A DNA stretch of 18,874 nucleotides from Pseudomonadota bacterium (GCA_023433985.1 JAEYTN010000543.1:1-18874), one strand, 5' to 3'. Shown: positions 1 through 8,072, numbered from the stretch's first letter. Numbers and translations are program-made. Notes: generated from the letters alone by a model not told the origin.

Positions 1-21
1 CCAGTAGGGGGCCGTGGACTA

Positions 22-1599
22 TTGACGACACCTGACGTGACCATCGACCCTCTCCGCACGGGGACGCCGCCGGCGCCCCCTTTCATTGTCGGCCGCACCA
101 TCAGCAAGGCCTTCGGCGGCGCACAGGCGCTCCGGGACGTGTCGCTCGACATCAACCCCGGGGAAGTGCACGGCCTCGTCGGCGCCAACGGCGCTGGCAA
201 GTCCACCTTCATCAAGATTCTCGCCGGGCTCGTCACCCCGGACACGGGGACGATCGAGATCGATGGCCGGCCTGCCGAGATCGGGAACCCGCATCGCGCC
301 AGCACCCTTGGCATGAGCTTCATCCACCAAGAGCTGGCCTTCGTCCCCGGCATGAACGTGTTGCAGAACATCATGCTGGGCCTGCCAAAGAAGTCGCGCT
401 TCGGCATGATCGACTGGCGTGCCATTGCGCGCGAGGTGACCCCAATTGCCCAGCGCGTCGGCATCACGGCGCCGCTCACCGCAAACGTCAAAGGCCTGTC
501 AACGGCCGAGAACTGGCTCATCAACATCGCCCGCGCGCTGGTACGTAAGTCGCGCCTCATCGTCATGGACGAGCCCACGGCATCCCTTTCCGCCAGCGAA
601 AGCGAGAAACTCTTCGCCATCATCCGCGACCTCTCGGCGTCAGGCGTGGCGGTGCTCTACGTCTCCCACCGACTCGACGAGATCCTGAACCTCTGCGATC
701 GCGTCTCCGTGTTCCGCGACGGCCGCTCGGTTGCCGGCTTCACGAGGGCGGAGCTGACTCGCTCAAGGCTGGTCGAAGCCATCGTCGGCCACGCTGTCAC
801 CTCAGGCGCCGGCCTCGTTCGTGGCGGCCCGTTCAAGGATGTCGTGCTCAAGGTCGAAGGCCTGTCCCGTCCGCCGCGCGTTCGCGACGTGAGCTTCTCG
901 CTGCACCGCGGCGAAGTGCTCGGCATCGGCGGCCTCGTGGGTGCCGGCCGCACTGAGCTCGCGCGGCTGCTCTACGGCGCCGACCGGCCCGCATCCGGCA
1001 CCATGGAGCTCGACGGCCAGCGCCACGCACCACGCACGCCTGCAGCAGGCGTCAGCGCCGGACTGGGGCTCGTCCCCGAGGAGCGGCGCACCGAGGGCCT
1101 CGTCCTGTCGAAGAGCCTCGCTTTCAACCTCGGCCTCGCCAACCTGGAGAAGGTGGTGATGGGCAGATACCTGCCCCTGCTCGCCCCCAGGGCACAGACC
1201 AATCTCGCGCTTGAGACGATCCGGGAGCTGTCGATCAAGACGCAGGGGCCGAACACGCCGGTCGGTCGGCTCAGCGGTGGCAACCAGCAGAAGGTGGTCA
1301 TCGGCCGCTGGCTGCAGCGGGCGCCCAAGGTGCTGATCCTCGACGAACCCACGCGCGGGGTCGACATCGGCGCCCGCGCCGAGATTCACCGCCAGATCCG
1401 CGAGCTGGCGCAGGGCGGCATGGCCGTGCTCGTCATCTCGTCGGAGCCGGAGGAACTGCCTGACCTTTGCGACCGCGTGCTGGTGATGGCCGAGGGCCGG
1501 CTGGTGCGGGAGCTCGCGGGCGCCGAGGTCACGCGCAAGGCCATCGTCGAAGCAAGCTATGCACAGGCCGAACGGCCGACCGAGGGAGTGCCCGCATGA
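22..1599 (+). CDS. Sugar-type ABC importer, two-domain ATP-binding protein (RbsA/MglA family)
   Basis: This cytoplasmic ATPase is expected to power uptake of a sugar or sugar-like solute together with the permease that follows. It has about 525 residues, normal for RbsA-type proteins with two fused nucleotide-binding domains. Domain 1 has Walker A GANGAGKS (about residues 54-61), Walker B VMDEPT (about 180-185) and the H-loop SHRLDE (about 214-219). Domain 2 has the degenerate Walker A typical of this family (GLVGAGRTE, about 303-311), signature LSGGNQQK (about 416) and Walker B ILDEPTRGVD (about 438-447). The domain-1 signature reads LSTAENWLINIARAL, unlike the usual LSxGxQQ. The start is TTG at 22, preceded by a purine-rich AGGGGG at 6-11; GTG at 37 is in frame but has no visible ribosome-binding site. 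The stop overlaps the permease start (ATGA). The binding protein, if any, lies outside the window, and the substrate cannot be told from sequence. Confidence 0.93.
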   Translation: MTTPDVTIDPLRTGTPPAPPFIVGRTISKAFGGAQALRDVSLDINPGEVHGLVGANGAGKSTFIKILAGLVTPDTGTIEIDGRPAEIGNPHRASTLGMSFIHQELAFVPGMNVLQNIMLGLPKKSRFGMIDWRAIAREVTPIAQRVGITAPLTANVKGLSTAENWLINIARALVRKSRLIVMDEPTASLSASESEKLFAIIRDLSASGVAVLYVSHRLDEILNLCDRVSVFRDGRSVAGFTRAELTRSRLVEAIVGHAVTSGAGLVRGGPFKDVVLKVEGLSRPPRVRDVSFSLHRGEVLGIGGLVGAGRTELARLLYGADRPASGTMELDGQRHAPRTPAAGVSAGLGLVPEERRTEGLVLSKSLAFNLGLANLEKVVMGRYLPLLAPRAQTNLALETIRELSIKTQGPNTPVGRLSGGNQQKVVIGRWLQRAPKVLILDEPTRGVDIGARAEIHRQIRELAQGGMAVLVISSEPEELPDLCDRVLVMAEGRLVRELAGAEVTRKAIVEASYAQAERPTEGVPA

Positions 1600-2591
1600 C
1601 CAGTCTCACATCCAGCGATCGCCGCCTCTCGCCGCAGGCCCGCACGGCGCTCGGAGTCTTCGCGCGCTACGGCACCATCCTCGGCCTCGTGGTGATGATC
1701 ATCGTCTTCTCGATCCTGTCGCCGCGGGCCTTCCCCACTATCGGCAACTTCACCAACGTGCTCAACCAGGCCTCGCTCGCCATGATCATTGCCGGCGGCC
1801 TCACGCTGGCCGTTGTCGTGGACGAACTCGATCTCTCTATCGGCTTTGCCGCGAGCCTCCACGGCGTGCTGGTCACCGGCCTGGTCGTCCACGACAAGAT
1901 CCCGATCCCGCTCGCCATCATCATCGTGGTCGCGCTGGGCGCCATCATCGGGCTGGTGAACGGCTTTATCGTCACCAAGATGAAGGTGAACTCGGTGATC
2001 GCGACGCTCGGTGTCGGCACCATCCTCACCGGGCTCGCCTTCGCCTACTCGGCCGGTGTCCCGATCGTTGCCGGCGTGCCCGAGAGCTTCCTGCAGTTGT
2101 CGCTTGGCCGCTGGCTGTTCGGCATCCCCAACAACATCGTCATCATGGTCGTGGTTCTCGGCCTGCTCTGGGTCCTGGTGGAGCGCACTTCGCTTGGCCA
2201 GGAAATCCAGGCGGTGGGCGGTAACGCCGCGGCAGCGCGGCTCGCCGGCATCAATGTCGATCGCATCAAGACAGTCGGCTTCGTGATCTCCGGCATGTGC
2301 GCGGCGCTCACCGGCATCCTGCTCGCCTCGCGGCTGGGCAGCGGCACAACCAGCGCGGCGGATTCCTACCTGCTCACGGCCTTCGCGGCGGTATTCCTCG
2401 GGTCGGCGACGCTGCGCGACGGCGAGTTCCACGTGCTCGGCACGCTGGTGGGTGCGCTGATCATCGCCTTCGGCTTCAATGGCCTCAACATCTTCGGCGC
2501 TCCGACCTTTTCGCAATACGTGTTCCAGGGTGCCATCCTGATCGTCGCGGTGGGGCTGTCGAGCCTCGGCCGCATCCTGGCTGAGAGTTGA
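1596..2591 (+). CDS. Sugar-type ABC importer, permease protein (RbsC family)
   Basis: This is an inner-membrane permease of 331 residues, matching the branched-chain/ribose permease family (BPD_transp_2). It is made almost entirely of hydrophobic segments. The family's GIDLSVG loop appears here as ELDLSIG. The conserved cytoplasmic stretch near residues 205-230 (TSLGQEIQAVGGNAAAARLAGI) contains the EAA-like GxNxxAARxAGI motif that contacts the ATPase. The ATG at 1596 overlaps the ATPase stop codon and has GAGGGAG eight bases upstream, so I chose it over an in-frame start at 1467 that would lie deep inside the ATPase gene. The pair presumably forms a permease homodimer carrying the two-domain ATPase. 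The substrate is unknown. Confidence 0.92.
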   Translation: MTSLTSSDRRLSPQARTALGVFARYGTILGLVVMIIVFSILSPRAFPTIGNFTNVLNQASLAMIIAGGLTLAVVVDELDLSIGFAASLHGVLVTGLVVHDKIPIPLAIIIVVALGAIIGLVNGFIVTKMKVNSVIATLGVGTILTGLAFAYSAGVPIVAGVPESFLQLSLGRWLFGIPNNIVIMVVVLGLLWVLVERTSLGQEIQAVGGNAAAARLAGINVDRIKTVGFVISGMCAALTGILLASRLGSGTTSAADSYLLTAFAAVFLGSATLRDGEFHVLGTLVGALIIAFGFNGLNIFGAPTFSQYVFQGAILIVAVGLSSLGRILAES

Positions 2592-2603
2592 GGGGAAACC
2601 AGC

Positions 2604-3431
2604 ATGTCCGATGCACTTTGGGACATCCACGTCATCGAGTATGCCCGGTCGCAGGACCAGCCCTGGGTCGACCTAGTGGCCGGCATGGCGAAGGATGGCG
2701 GCGTGGACCTGCCCTTCTCCTTCATCCTGGCGCAGGGCGGCGGGCGGCGGGTGCTGATCGATACCGGCTTCATGCAGGATGACCACAGCTTCTCACGCAA
2801 GTTCGGCGTGCCGAACTGGATTTCGCCGGTGCGCATGCTGGGCGAGCTCGGCATTACTCCCGGCGACATCACCGACATCGTCATCACCCATGCGCATTTC
2901 GACCACATGGGCTCGATCGCCGAGTTTCCCAACGCGCAGATCTACATCCAGAAGAGCGAACTGCTGTCCTGGTACGAGGCGATGGCCCTGCCCCGCCAGT
3001 TCGGCTACCTCACCGCCATCATCGATCCGGACAACCTCCGCACCGCGTTCGATGCCTCGGTCGAGCACCGTCTCACGCTGGTCGACGGCGACCGGGACAA
3101 CCTCTTCCCCGGTCTACACGTGCGCCTCGGCAGCGGCCACACCATCGGCCAGCAGTTCGTGATCCTCGAGACCGGCCGCGGCCGTATCGTCATCTCGGGC
3201 GACTGCGTCTATTCCTCGCGGCAGCTCACCGGCCACCGGCACGACGGCGTCTATGCGCCGCTCAACAACGCCACCGGCAGCGTGTGGGAGCAACTCAAGA
3301 CCATCGACCGCATCAACACCGAAATCGGCGGCGACCTCGGTCAGCTCATCATCCTGCACGACGTCGACCGCTGGCAGGGCCTGCCGGTCGTCAAGGAAGT
3401 GGAGGGCTTTCGTATCGTGAAGGCCGCCTGA
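2604..3431 (+). CDS. Metallo-beta-lactamase-fold hydrolase, N-acyl homoserine lactonase-like
   Basis: This 275-residue protein has the full set of dinuclear zinc ligands of the metallo-beta-lactamase fold. The HxHxDH motif is in THAHFDHMG (H96, H98, D100, H101), with H179 in GSGHTIG, D200 in ISGDCVYS and H252 in LHDVDRW. The arrangement matches the AiiA/AttM group of lactonases, which open acyl-homoserine lactones or gamma-butyrolactones. The true substrate cannot be assigned, because many relatives act on other esters or lactones. There is no signal peptide, so it is probably cytoplasmic. The ATG has AGGGGA seven bases upstream and starts 12 bp after the permease stop, so it is very likely in the transporter operon. 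That suggests the imported solute, or something made from it, is a lactone or ester. It converges with the BrkB gene, with 6 bp between the two stops. Confidence 0.87.
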   Translation: MSDALWDIHVIEYARSQDQPWVDLVAGMAKDGGVDLPFSFILAQGGGRRVLIDTGFMQDDHSFSRKFGVPNWISPVRMLGELGITPGDITDIVITHAHFDHMGSIAEFPNAQIYIQKSELLSWYEAMALPRQFGYLTAIIDPDNLRTAFDASVEHRLTLVDGDRDNLFPGLHVRLGSGHTIGQQFVILETGRGRIVISGDCVYSSRQLTGHRHDGVYAPLNNATGSVWEQLKTIDRINTEIGGDLGQLIILHDVDRWQGLPVVKEVEGFRIVKAA

Positions 3432-3437
3432 GGCTCG

Positions 3438-4619
3438 TCAGTGCGCCTTGCCCTGCCGATGTCTCAGCGCGTCGAGCGCCAGCGCTGCCGGAACCGACAC
3501 CGCCAGCGGCAGCTCGTGCCTGCCCTGCCTACGCTCCTCCTGCGCTGCCAGGTAACCCGCCATCCACTCGGGACTGCGTTCGTCCTTACCATCGCCCTTC
3601 CCGTCTCCCGCAGCGGCACCTACCGTGTCGGCCATCGTCGCATCGCGAGTACCAAGCGGCGTGTCGACCCCGACCGTCGAGTCCCTGGCCGTCTGGTGCT
3701 CAGCCTCCGAGTTGAGCTCGGCGCCCACGATCACCACGGTGCAACAGATCCACACCCAGGTGAGGAAACCGATCAGCCCGCCCAGCGAGCCGTAGGTCTT
3801 CTCGAAATTGGCAAAGCTGGCGGCATACCAGGAAAACAGCGCCGAGACCGCCGTGATCACCACCACTGCGAAGATCGCGCCCGGCGTGATCCACCGCCAC
3901 TTTGCCCGCTTGCGGCTCGGTCCGAAGCGATAGAGCGCGGCGAGCCCCGTCACCAGCACGACGGCCAGCACGACATAGGCGGCGATCTGCACCAGCCACT
4001 CGGTGCCTTCGCCGAGCCCGAGGAAGCCGAGCACCAGCGGAGTGCCCAGCACGCAGGCGATCATCAGCACCGCGCCCATCACCCCCGCGAGCGTGAACAG
4101 CAGCGCCACAAGGTTGAGCTTGAAGAAGCCGCGCTGCTCCTCCTCGTCGTAGGCAACGTTCATCGCCTCGAACAGCGACTTCACCCCCGAGCTCGAGCTC
4201 CAGAGCGCCAGCGCCAGCGAGACGCCGAGCGCCAGGCCCAGCGTTGGCGCATCCTGCGATACGAACCGAGACAGCTGTTCTTCGATGATGCTGCGCCCGC
4301 CCTCCGGCAGGTAGGCCGCCACCTGCCCCACATGCTGCTGCACCGTCGCCGGGTCCGCTACCAGCCCGTAGATCGAGATGATCGCCGTTAGCGTGGGGAA
4401 CAGCGCCAACAGCAGGAAATAGGTCACTCCGGCGGCGATCAACGTCACGCGGTCCTGGCCAACTTCCTTCAGCGTGCGCATCAGGATGTCCCACCATCCC
4501 CGCGGCGGGACCTCGACGGGGCTCGCTGCCTGCCGACCCCGCCCGGATTCGGTGGCTCGTCGCGCGCTGAGATCGGTAATTTTCGCCTCCTGCCGGCTGG
4601 AATAGGGATGTGCATCCAA
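3438..4619 (-). CDS. YihY/BrkB family membrane protein
   Basis: This is an inner-membrane protein of 393 residues from the YihY/virulence factor BrkB family (formerly annotated as ribonuclease BN; the true function is unsettled). After a hydrophilic N-terminus of about 50 residues come the family landmarks: AAGVTYFLLLALFPTLTA, ALWSSSSGVKSLFEAMNVAYDEEE, the segment ending TPGAIFAVVVI, and YGSLGGLIGFLTWVWI ahead of GAELNSE. I see about six membrane segments. The C-terminal 95 or so residues are a hydrophilic tail rich in Gly, Asp, Lys and Arg, longer than in the enteric proteins. The start is uncertain: the codon at 4619 is TTG with a weak ribosome-binding site, and the next in-frame Met is about 46 codons in, just before the conserved region. 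The DUF1905 gene lies 34 bp upstream on the same strand. Confidence 0.88.
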   Translation of the reverse strand: MDAHPYSSRQEAKITDLSARRATESGRGRQAASPVEVPPRGWWDILMRTLKEVGQDRVTLIAAGVTYFLLLALFPTLTAIISIYGLVADPATVQQHVGQVAAYLPEGGRSIIEEQLSRFVSQDAPTLGLALGVSLALALWSSSSGVKSLFEAMNVAYDEEEQRGFFKLNLVALLFTLAGVMGAVLMIACVLGTPLVLGFLGLGEGTEWLVQIAAYVVLAVVLVTGLAALYRFGPSRKRAKWRWITPGAIFAVVVITAVSALFSWYAASFANFEKTYGSLGGLIGFLTWVWICCTVVIVGAELNSEAEHQTARDSTVGVDTPLGTRDATMADTVGAAAGDGKGDGKDERSPEWMAGYLAAQEERRQGRHELPLAVSVPAALALDALRHRQGKAH

Positions 4620-4653
4620 TAACCATCGCGCACCCGGCTGGTTGCGGCGCAGC

Positions 4654-4962
4654 CTAGAGCTCCGGCTCGCGGGGCGGACGCCCGACCTGCATCGCCACCT
4701 GCACCACGTCTCCCACGGTCACTCCGATAGCTCGGCGCACCTTGTCCTTCAGCGGCAGCAGGTAGGTGCCGTCACGGGGAAACAGCGAGGTGGTGAAGCT
4801 CATGTCGCCGATCGCCGCCTCGACCGGGATCACGCCCCAGCCGTAGGTCACGGCCTTCTTCACCCGGGTGATCTCGGCCGCCGCGTCATCCGGCAGGCGA
4901 GCATAGTAGAACGGCGCCGGCCCGCGCCACTCGATCACGACGGCCTCGAACCCGAGTTCCAC
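4654..4962 (-). CDS. DUF1905 domain-containing protein
   Basis: This is a small soluble protein of 102 residues, the usual length for a stand-alone DUF1905 domain. Family features include the opening EAVVIEWRGPAPFYYARLP, where the aromatic and proline positions are typical, then KKAVTYGWGVIPVEAAIG, FPRDGTYLLPLKDKVRRA near the middle, and the ending TVGDVVQVAMQVG. The molecular function of the family is not established. The start is GTG at 4962, supported by a strong GAGGGGAGG ribosome-binding site five to six bases upstream. It lies 34 bp upstream of the BrkB gene and may share a transcript with it. The exported hypothetical gene ends 60 bp upstream on the same strand. Confidence 0.82.
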   Translation of the reverse strand: MELGFEAVVIEWRGPAPFYYARLPDDAAAEITRVKKAVTYGWGVIPVEAAIGDMSFTTSLFPRDGTYLLPLKDKVRRAIGVTVGDVVQVAMQVGRPPREPEL

Positions 4963-5022
4963 CCGCGCCTCCCCTCATCCGGCGGACCAGCAATGCCGCA
5001 GCCGCGAAGGCGTCGCAAGGGC

Positions 5023-5535
5023 TTACCCGCCGAGCCGCACCCCGTGATCGTCCTCGCCGATCAGCACCGTGCCGCTGGAAGCATCCACCAGTTCGCCCTT
5101 GGTGGTGGGATTTTTCGGGTAGGTCGTCCCGTCGAACCGCATCCGCCGCGCTCCATACTCGCCACCCCCGCCGCCGGCGGTGACGAACAGATCGCTCCAA
5201 CCGTTGGTCCGGGTCCCGAGCACACCAATGGGAGCGTTGGCGATGGTCATCATCGCCAACGTCTCGTAGCCATCGGCCGCTGCCCGCATTACCCACAGGT
5301 TGCAGCCGCCGGTGTCGCACCAGCTCGATCCCATCACGTAGACGAGCGCCTCGTTCACCCCGTCATGGTCGAGGTCGGCAAGGGCCACCGCCACGTTGGC
5401 GGACATTCCTTCGGCGAGATCGGCCGCCAGCATCTCGTCGGCAACCCAGCCGAGCAGCTTCGCCTCCTCGTCGCCAGTGGCGACGCCCTGCCCTGCCAGC
5501 AGCGCCAAGGCCATGCCAAGCACCAACGCCTTCAT
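5023..5535 (-). CDS. Exported hypothetical protein with a calcium-loop-like DxDxDG motif
   Basis: I do not recognise a named family. The 170-residue product begins MKALVLGMALALLAGQG, a signal peptide with probable cleavage near residues 19-21, so it should be periplasmic or secreted. Residues 54-62 (DLDHDGVNE) look like a calcium-binding loop of the EF-hand/FG-GAP kind. It is followed by a conserved-looking CDTGGC pair (C73 and C78) that could form a disulphide. A Gly-rich run (GGGGGEYG) follows near residue 121. I chose the ATG at 5535 over an in-frame start at 5577 because GGGAGA lies about eight bases upstream and the signal peptide then starts directly. It is divergent from the SRAP gene, with 103 bp between the starts. 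Confidence 0.78.
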   Translation of the reverse strand: MKALVLGMALALLAGQGVATGDEEAKLLGWVADEMLAADLAEGMSANVAVALADLDHDGVNEALVYVMGSSWCDTGGCNLWVMRAAADGYETLAMMTIANAPIGVLGTRTNGWSDLFVTAGGGGGEYGARRMRFDGTTYPKNPTTKGELVDASSGTVLIGEDDHGVRLGG

Positions 5536-5638
5536 CGCATTCTCCCACTTGCAGGCGCCCGGATGCCGCGCCGGCACTGAACCCGGGCTGAACGCGTTCC
5601 CCTAGCCCCCGCGCCACTCCCGGCTTAGGGTCGGCCCC

Positions 5639-6220
5639 ATGTGCAACGACTACGAACAACATGTCGCCTACGCCGAGTATCAGGCTGCCGTCCGCGCCGC
5701 CGAGCTCGCCACCCCCGCAGCCGAAAGCGCTGCCGACCTGCCGCAGGCCGACGACGTCCGCATTGGCGACATGGGCCCGGTGCTCCGCGCCGCCGGCAAC
5801 GGAGCGGAACTCATCCTGATGCGCTTCGGCTGGCCGCCACCGCGACCCAAGGCGCCGCCCACCTTCAATTTCCGCTCCGACGGCCGGCATTTCGACGGCT
5901 CGAAGCGTTGCGTGATCGTGCTTTCGGGTTTCTTCGAGTTCACCGGCGCCAAGTCTCCCAAGACCAAGCACCGTTTCTCGCTTGTCGACTCGTCGGTGAT
6001 GGGCATCGCGGGACTATGGAGCGAAGACGAGGACGGCGCGCTGAGCTTCACCATGCTCACCACTGAGCCGGGACCCGACATCGCGCCGATACACGACCGT
6101 CAAGTGTGCGTGCTCCGCCCGGATGACTGGGGCCACTGGCTCTTCCTCACCAAGCCGGAGGCCGAGCTGCTGAAGCCACTCCCCGCCGGGACGCTAAAGG
6201 TCGAGACTGTCCGACCCTAA
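5639..6220 (+). CDS. SRAP-domain (YedK/HMCES-type) abasic-site DNA-protein crosslink repair protein
   Basis: SRAP proteins form a covalent thiazolidine link with abasic sites in single-stranded DNA, shielding them from breakage. The catalytic Cys is residue 2 and is exposed when Met1 is removed. This 193-residue protein has C2 in MCNDYE, N77 in the TFNFRSD segment (NARSE in relatives), E100 in GFFEF (GFYEW in relatives) and H152 in APIHDRQVCVL (HxRMPVIL in relatives). All key residues are therefore present, although several motifs are conservative variants and the protein is somewhat shorter than the usual 220 or so residues. The ATG at 5639 is fixed by the need for Cys at position 2; the ribosome-binding site is weak (AGGG about ten bases upstream). 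Its TAA stop overlaps the stop of the opposing oxidoreductase gene. Confidence 0.92.
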   Translation: MCNDYEQHVAYAEYQAAVRAAELATPAAESAADLPQADDVRIGDMGPVLRAAGNGAELILMRFGWPPPRPKAPPTFNFRSDGRHFDGSKRCVIVLSGFFEFTGAKSPKTKHRFSLVDSSVMGIAGLWSEDEDGALSFTMLTTEPGPDIAPIHDRQVCVLRPDDWGHWLFLTKPEAELLKPLPAGTLKVETVRP

Positions 6221-7449
6221 AGGAAACGCTCCGCCCGATACGGCGCAGGGTCGACGAACGGCGCCTCGCCGGTCATCATCTCAGCGACCAGTCTTCCCGT
6301 CACCGGCCCCAGCGTCATGCCGTGATGCGCGTGCCCGAAGGCGAACCAAAGCCCGTCGCGCCGCGGCGCCTTGCCGATGATTGGCATCATGTCGGATGTG
6401 CAGGGCCGAGCCCCGCGCCAGGGCGTGTTATCGAGCCGCCCGCCCAGCCCCGGCAGCACCTCGCGCGCCGCCGCCTCGGCCTTGTCGAGTTGCACGGGCG
6501 TCGAGGCCGCATCGCGCTCGGCGAACTCGGCGCCGGTCGTCAGCCGCACGCCCTTCGACATCGGCGCCAGCAGGTAGCCGCGCTCGGCGTCCTGCACCCA
6601 GTTGCCCAGCGGTCGTTCCGGCTGCCCATAGTGCATGTGGTAGCCGCGCTTCACCCCGAGCGGCAGGCGATAGCCGAGGCGCGACGTCAGGTCACCTGCC
6701 CAGGGGCCGAGCGCCACTACCGCTTCGCGCGCCTCGATCCCACCGGCCAGCGCCCACCCGGCGCCCTTGCGTTCGAGGGCCATCGCATCGGCCTGCACCA
6801 CTGTGCCGCCGAGCTTCTCAAAGAGAGCCCGATAGGCCTTCACCAGCGCACCCGGATCGCGAATATTCCACGGCTCCGGCCAGTACAGCGCACCGACCAC
6901 GACGTCGCCGAGCGCCGGCTCCCGGGCAGCCATGGCCGTCCCGTCCAGTTCCTCGTGCTTCACCCCGAACTCGCGTGCCAGCTTCCGTACGTCGGCGAAG
7001 ACGGCGTCGCGCTTCTCGGCCGTGCGGAATATGCGGTACCAGCCCTTCTTTTCGACCAGCCCGCTCGCTCCCGCCGCCTCGATCAACGGCGCATGCTCGG
7101 AAAGGCAGTGCCGGATCAAGGGCTCGTAGCTGCGCTTCACGCGCTCGTAGTTGTCCGGCCGCGAAGCCCACCAGTACTGCGCCAGGAACGGCGCAATCCG
7201 CGGCAGCGCCAGTGGGTGGTAGTGCATGTCAATGCGGTCGTTGCGCCCGTAGCGCAGGATTTCGCCCAAGTCCTGCGGAAAGGCATAGGGGGCCACGCCT
7301 TCGCGCTGGATCAACCCCGCATTGCCGTAGCTCGTCTCCTCGCCCGCATCCTTGCGGTCGACCAGCACCACGGTGCGCCCACGCTGCGCCAGGTGAATGG
7401 CGACGCTCACCCCCACGATGCCCGCGCCCAGCACCAGACAGTCAGCCAT
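6217..7449 (-). CDS. FAD-dependent oxidoreductase, DadA-like (D-amino-acid dehydrogenase family)
   Basis: This is a 410-residue flavoenzyme of the DAO family. The N-terminal Rossmann motif is LVLGAGIVGVSVA (GxGxxG at residues 8-13), followed by the acidic VLVDRKDAG and the SYGNAGLI segment typical of DadA relatives. The C-terminal FAD motif is TSDMMPIIGKAP, then WFAFGHAHHGMTLGPVTGRL. DadA-type enzymes deaminate D-amino acids oxidatively and feed electrons to the respiratory chain. Relatives with the same layout act on other amines such as hydroxyproline, so the substrate is not certain. No alanine racemase or permease gene is adjacent. The gene is divergent from the frameshifted gene across a 229-bp gap and converges on the SRAP gene with a 4-bp overlap. 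Confidence 0.87.
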   Translation of the reverse strand: MADCLVLGAGIVGVSVAIHLAQRGRTVVLVDRKDAGEETSYGNAGLIQREGVAPYAFPQDLGEILRYGRNDRIDMHYHPLALPRIAPFLAQYWWASRPDNYERVKRSYEPLIRHCLSEHAPLIEAAGASGLVEKKGWYRIFRTAEKRDAVFADVRKLAREFGVKHEELDGTAMAAREPALGDVVVGALYWPEPWNIRDPGALVKAYRALFEKLGGTVVQADAMALERKGAGWALAGGIEAREAVVALGPWAGDLTSRLGYRLPLGVKRGYHMHYGQPERPLGNWVQDAERGYLLAPMSKGVRLTTGAEFAERDAASTPVQLDKAEAAAREVLPGLGGRLDNTPWRGARPCTSDMMPIIGKAPRRDGLWFAFGHAHHGMTLGPVTGRLVAEMMTGEAPFVDPAPYRAERFL

Positions 7450-7678
7450 ACGAACAGTCCTCGAGATTCTCGTTCACGCGAGCCTAGCCCGCCGCCCGGT
7501 CAGGCGCATCAGCGCAATGGTCGCGGTAGGCAGCTCTCATATCCGTGAACGAATGCTGGCAACCGGCAGCGACCACCTCAGTTGATCTGATCAGGTCGTG
7601 CGTCCTCCCCCTCGCCCGGCTTCACATCTCAACCAGAGCAAACCCCGCGGGAGCCGCAGCTCCCCGAATGGAGGCGTA

Positions 7679-8072
7679 ATGACACGCTCGCTCCTAGCCC
7701 TCTCCCTCGCCCTCCCAATGCTGGCCGCTCCGGCGCTCGCCCAGCCGCCGACGAAGGGGACGACGCACACGTTCGTTGACCCTATCTTCTCCGGCACGGT
7801 GTTCTGCGACTCATTCGAGGAAGTCCACGCCATCGCCACCGCCGACGAGCCGGTCGCCGTGTTCCAGGCCTATTTCACCAGGCGAAACGCGCAGAACGAA
7901 CCGATCTGCGCCGCGTTGATGACTACCGGTGAGGTGCTTGACGTTCGTCCGCTCGGCGTCATGGAGCGAGCGCGACGACAAGCGCTTCAACGCGTGGGCC
8001 ATCGAGGCCAAGATCGGAAACTTCACCGGTTTCGCGCTCTACCTTGAGGCGCGCGCCGACATCATCGCGTGA
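7679..8072 (+). pseudogene. Small exported hypothetical protein, interrupted by a +1 frameshift
   Basis: I do not recognise the family. From the ATG at 7679 (GGAGGCG just upstream) the product has a clear signal peptide, MTRSLLALSLALPMLAAPALA, with cleavage expected after A21, then a mature part with C43 and C77. In this frame translation ends at 8047, giving 122 residues with an Arg-rich, atypical tail. Reading one base later from about 7959-7962 gives natural-looking protein (WSERDDKRFNAWAIEAKIG, then FTGFALYLEARADIIA) up to a TGA at 8070-8072. A single extra base near 7961 would explain this, and removing it would give about 130 residues. It could be a genuine broken gene, a sequencing error, or, less likely, programmed frameshifting. 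If the strict frame is preferred, the CDS is 7679-8047. No obvious partner gene is nearby. Confidence 0.7.

Noticed and set aside
1..21. Possible end of an upstream gene (TAG at 5-7)
   Set aside because: Seven bases are too few to support a coding call, although a binding-protein gene would be expected there.
1467..1595. Longer N-terminus for the ABC permease
   Set aside because: It would overlap the ATPase gene by more than 130 bases, its sequence is Arg/Gly-rich, and the ATG at 1596 has a proper ribosome-binding site and ATGA overlap.
7470..7552. 9-bp inverted repeat TCGTTCACG / CGTGAACGA in the 229-bp divergent gap, and a nearby CTGATCAG palindrome
   Set aside because: The arms are 65 bases apart and there is no adjacent regulator gene, so an operator cannot be supported. 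I see nothing else clear in this gap.
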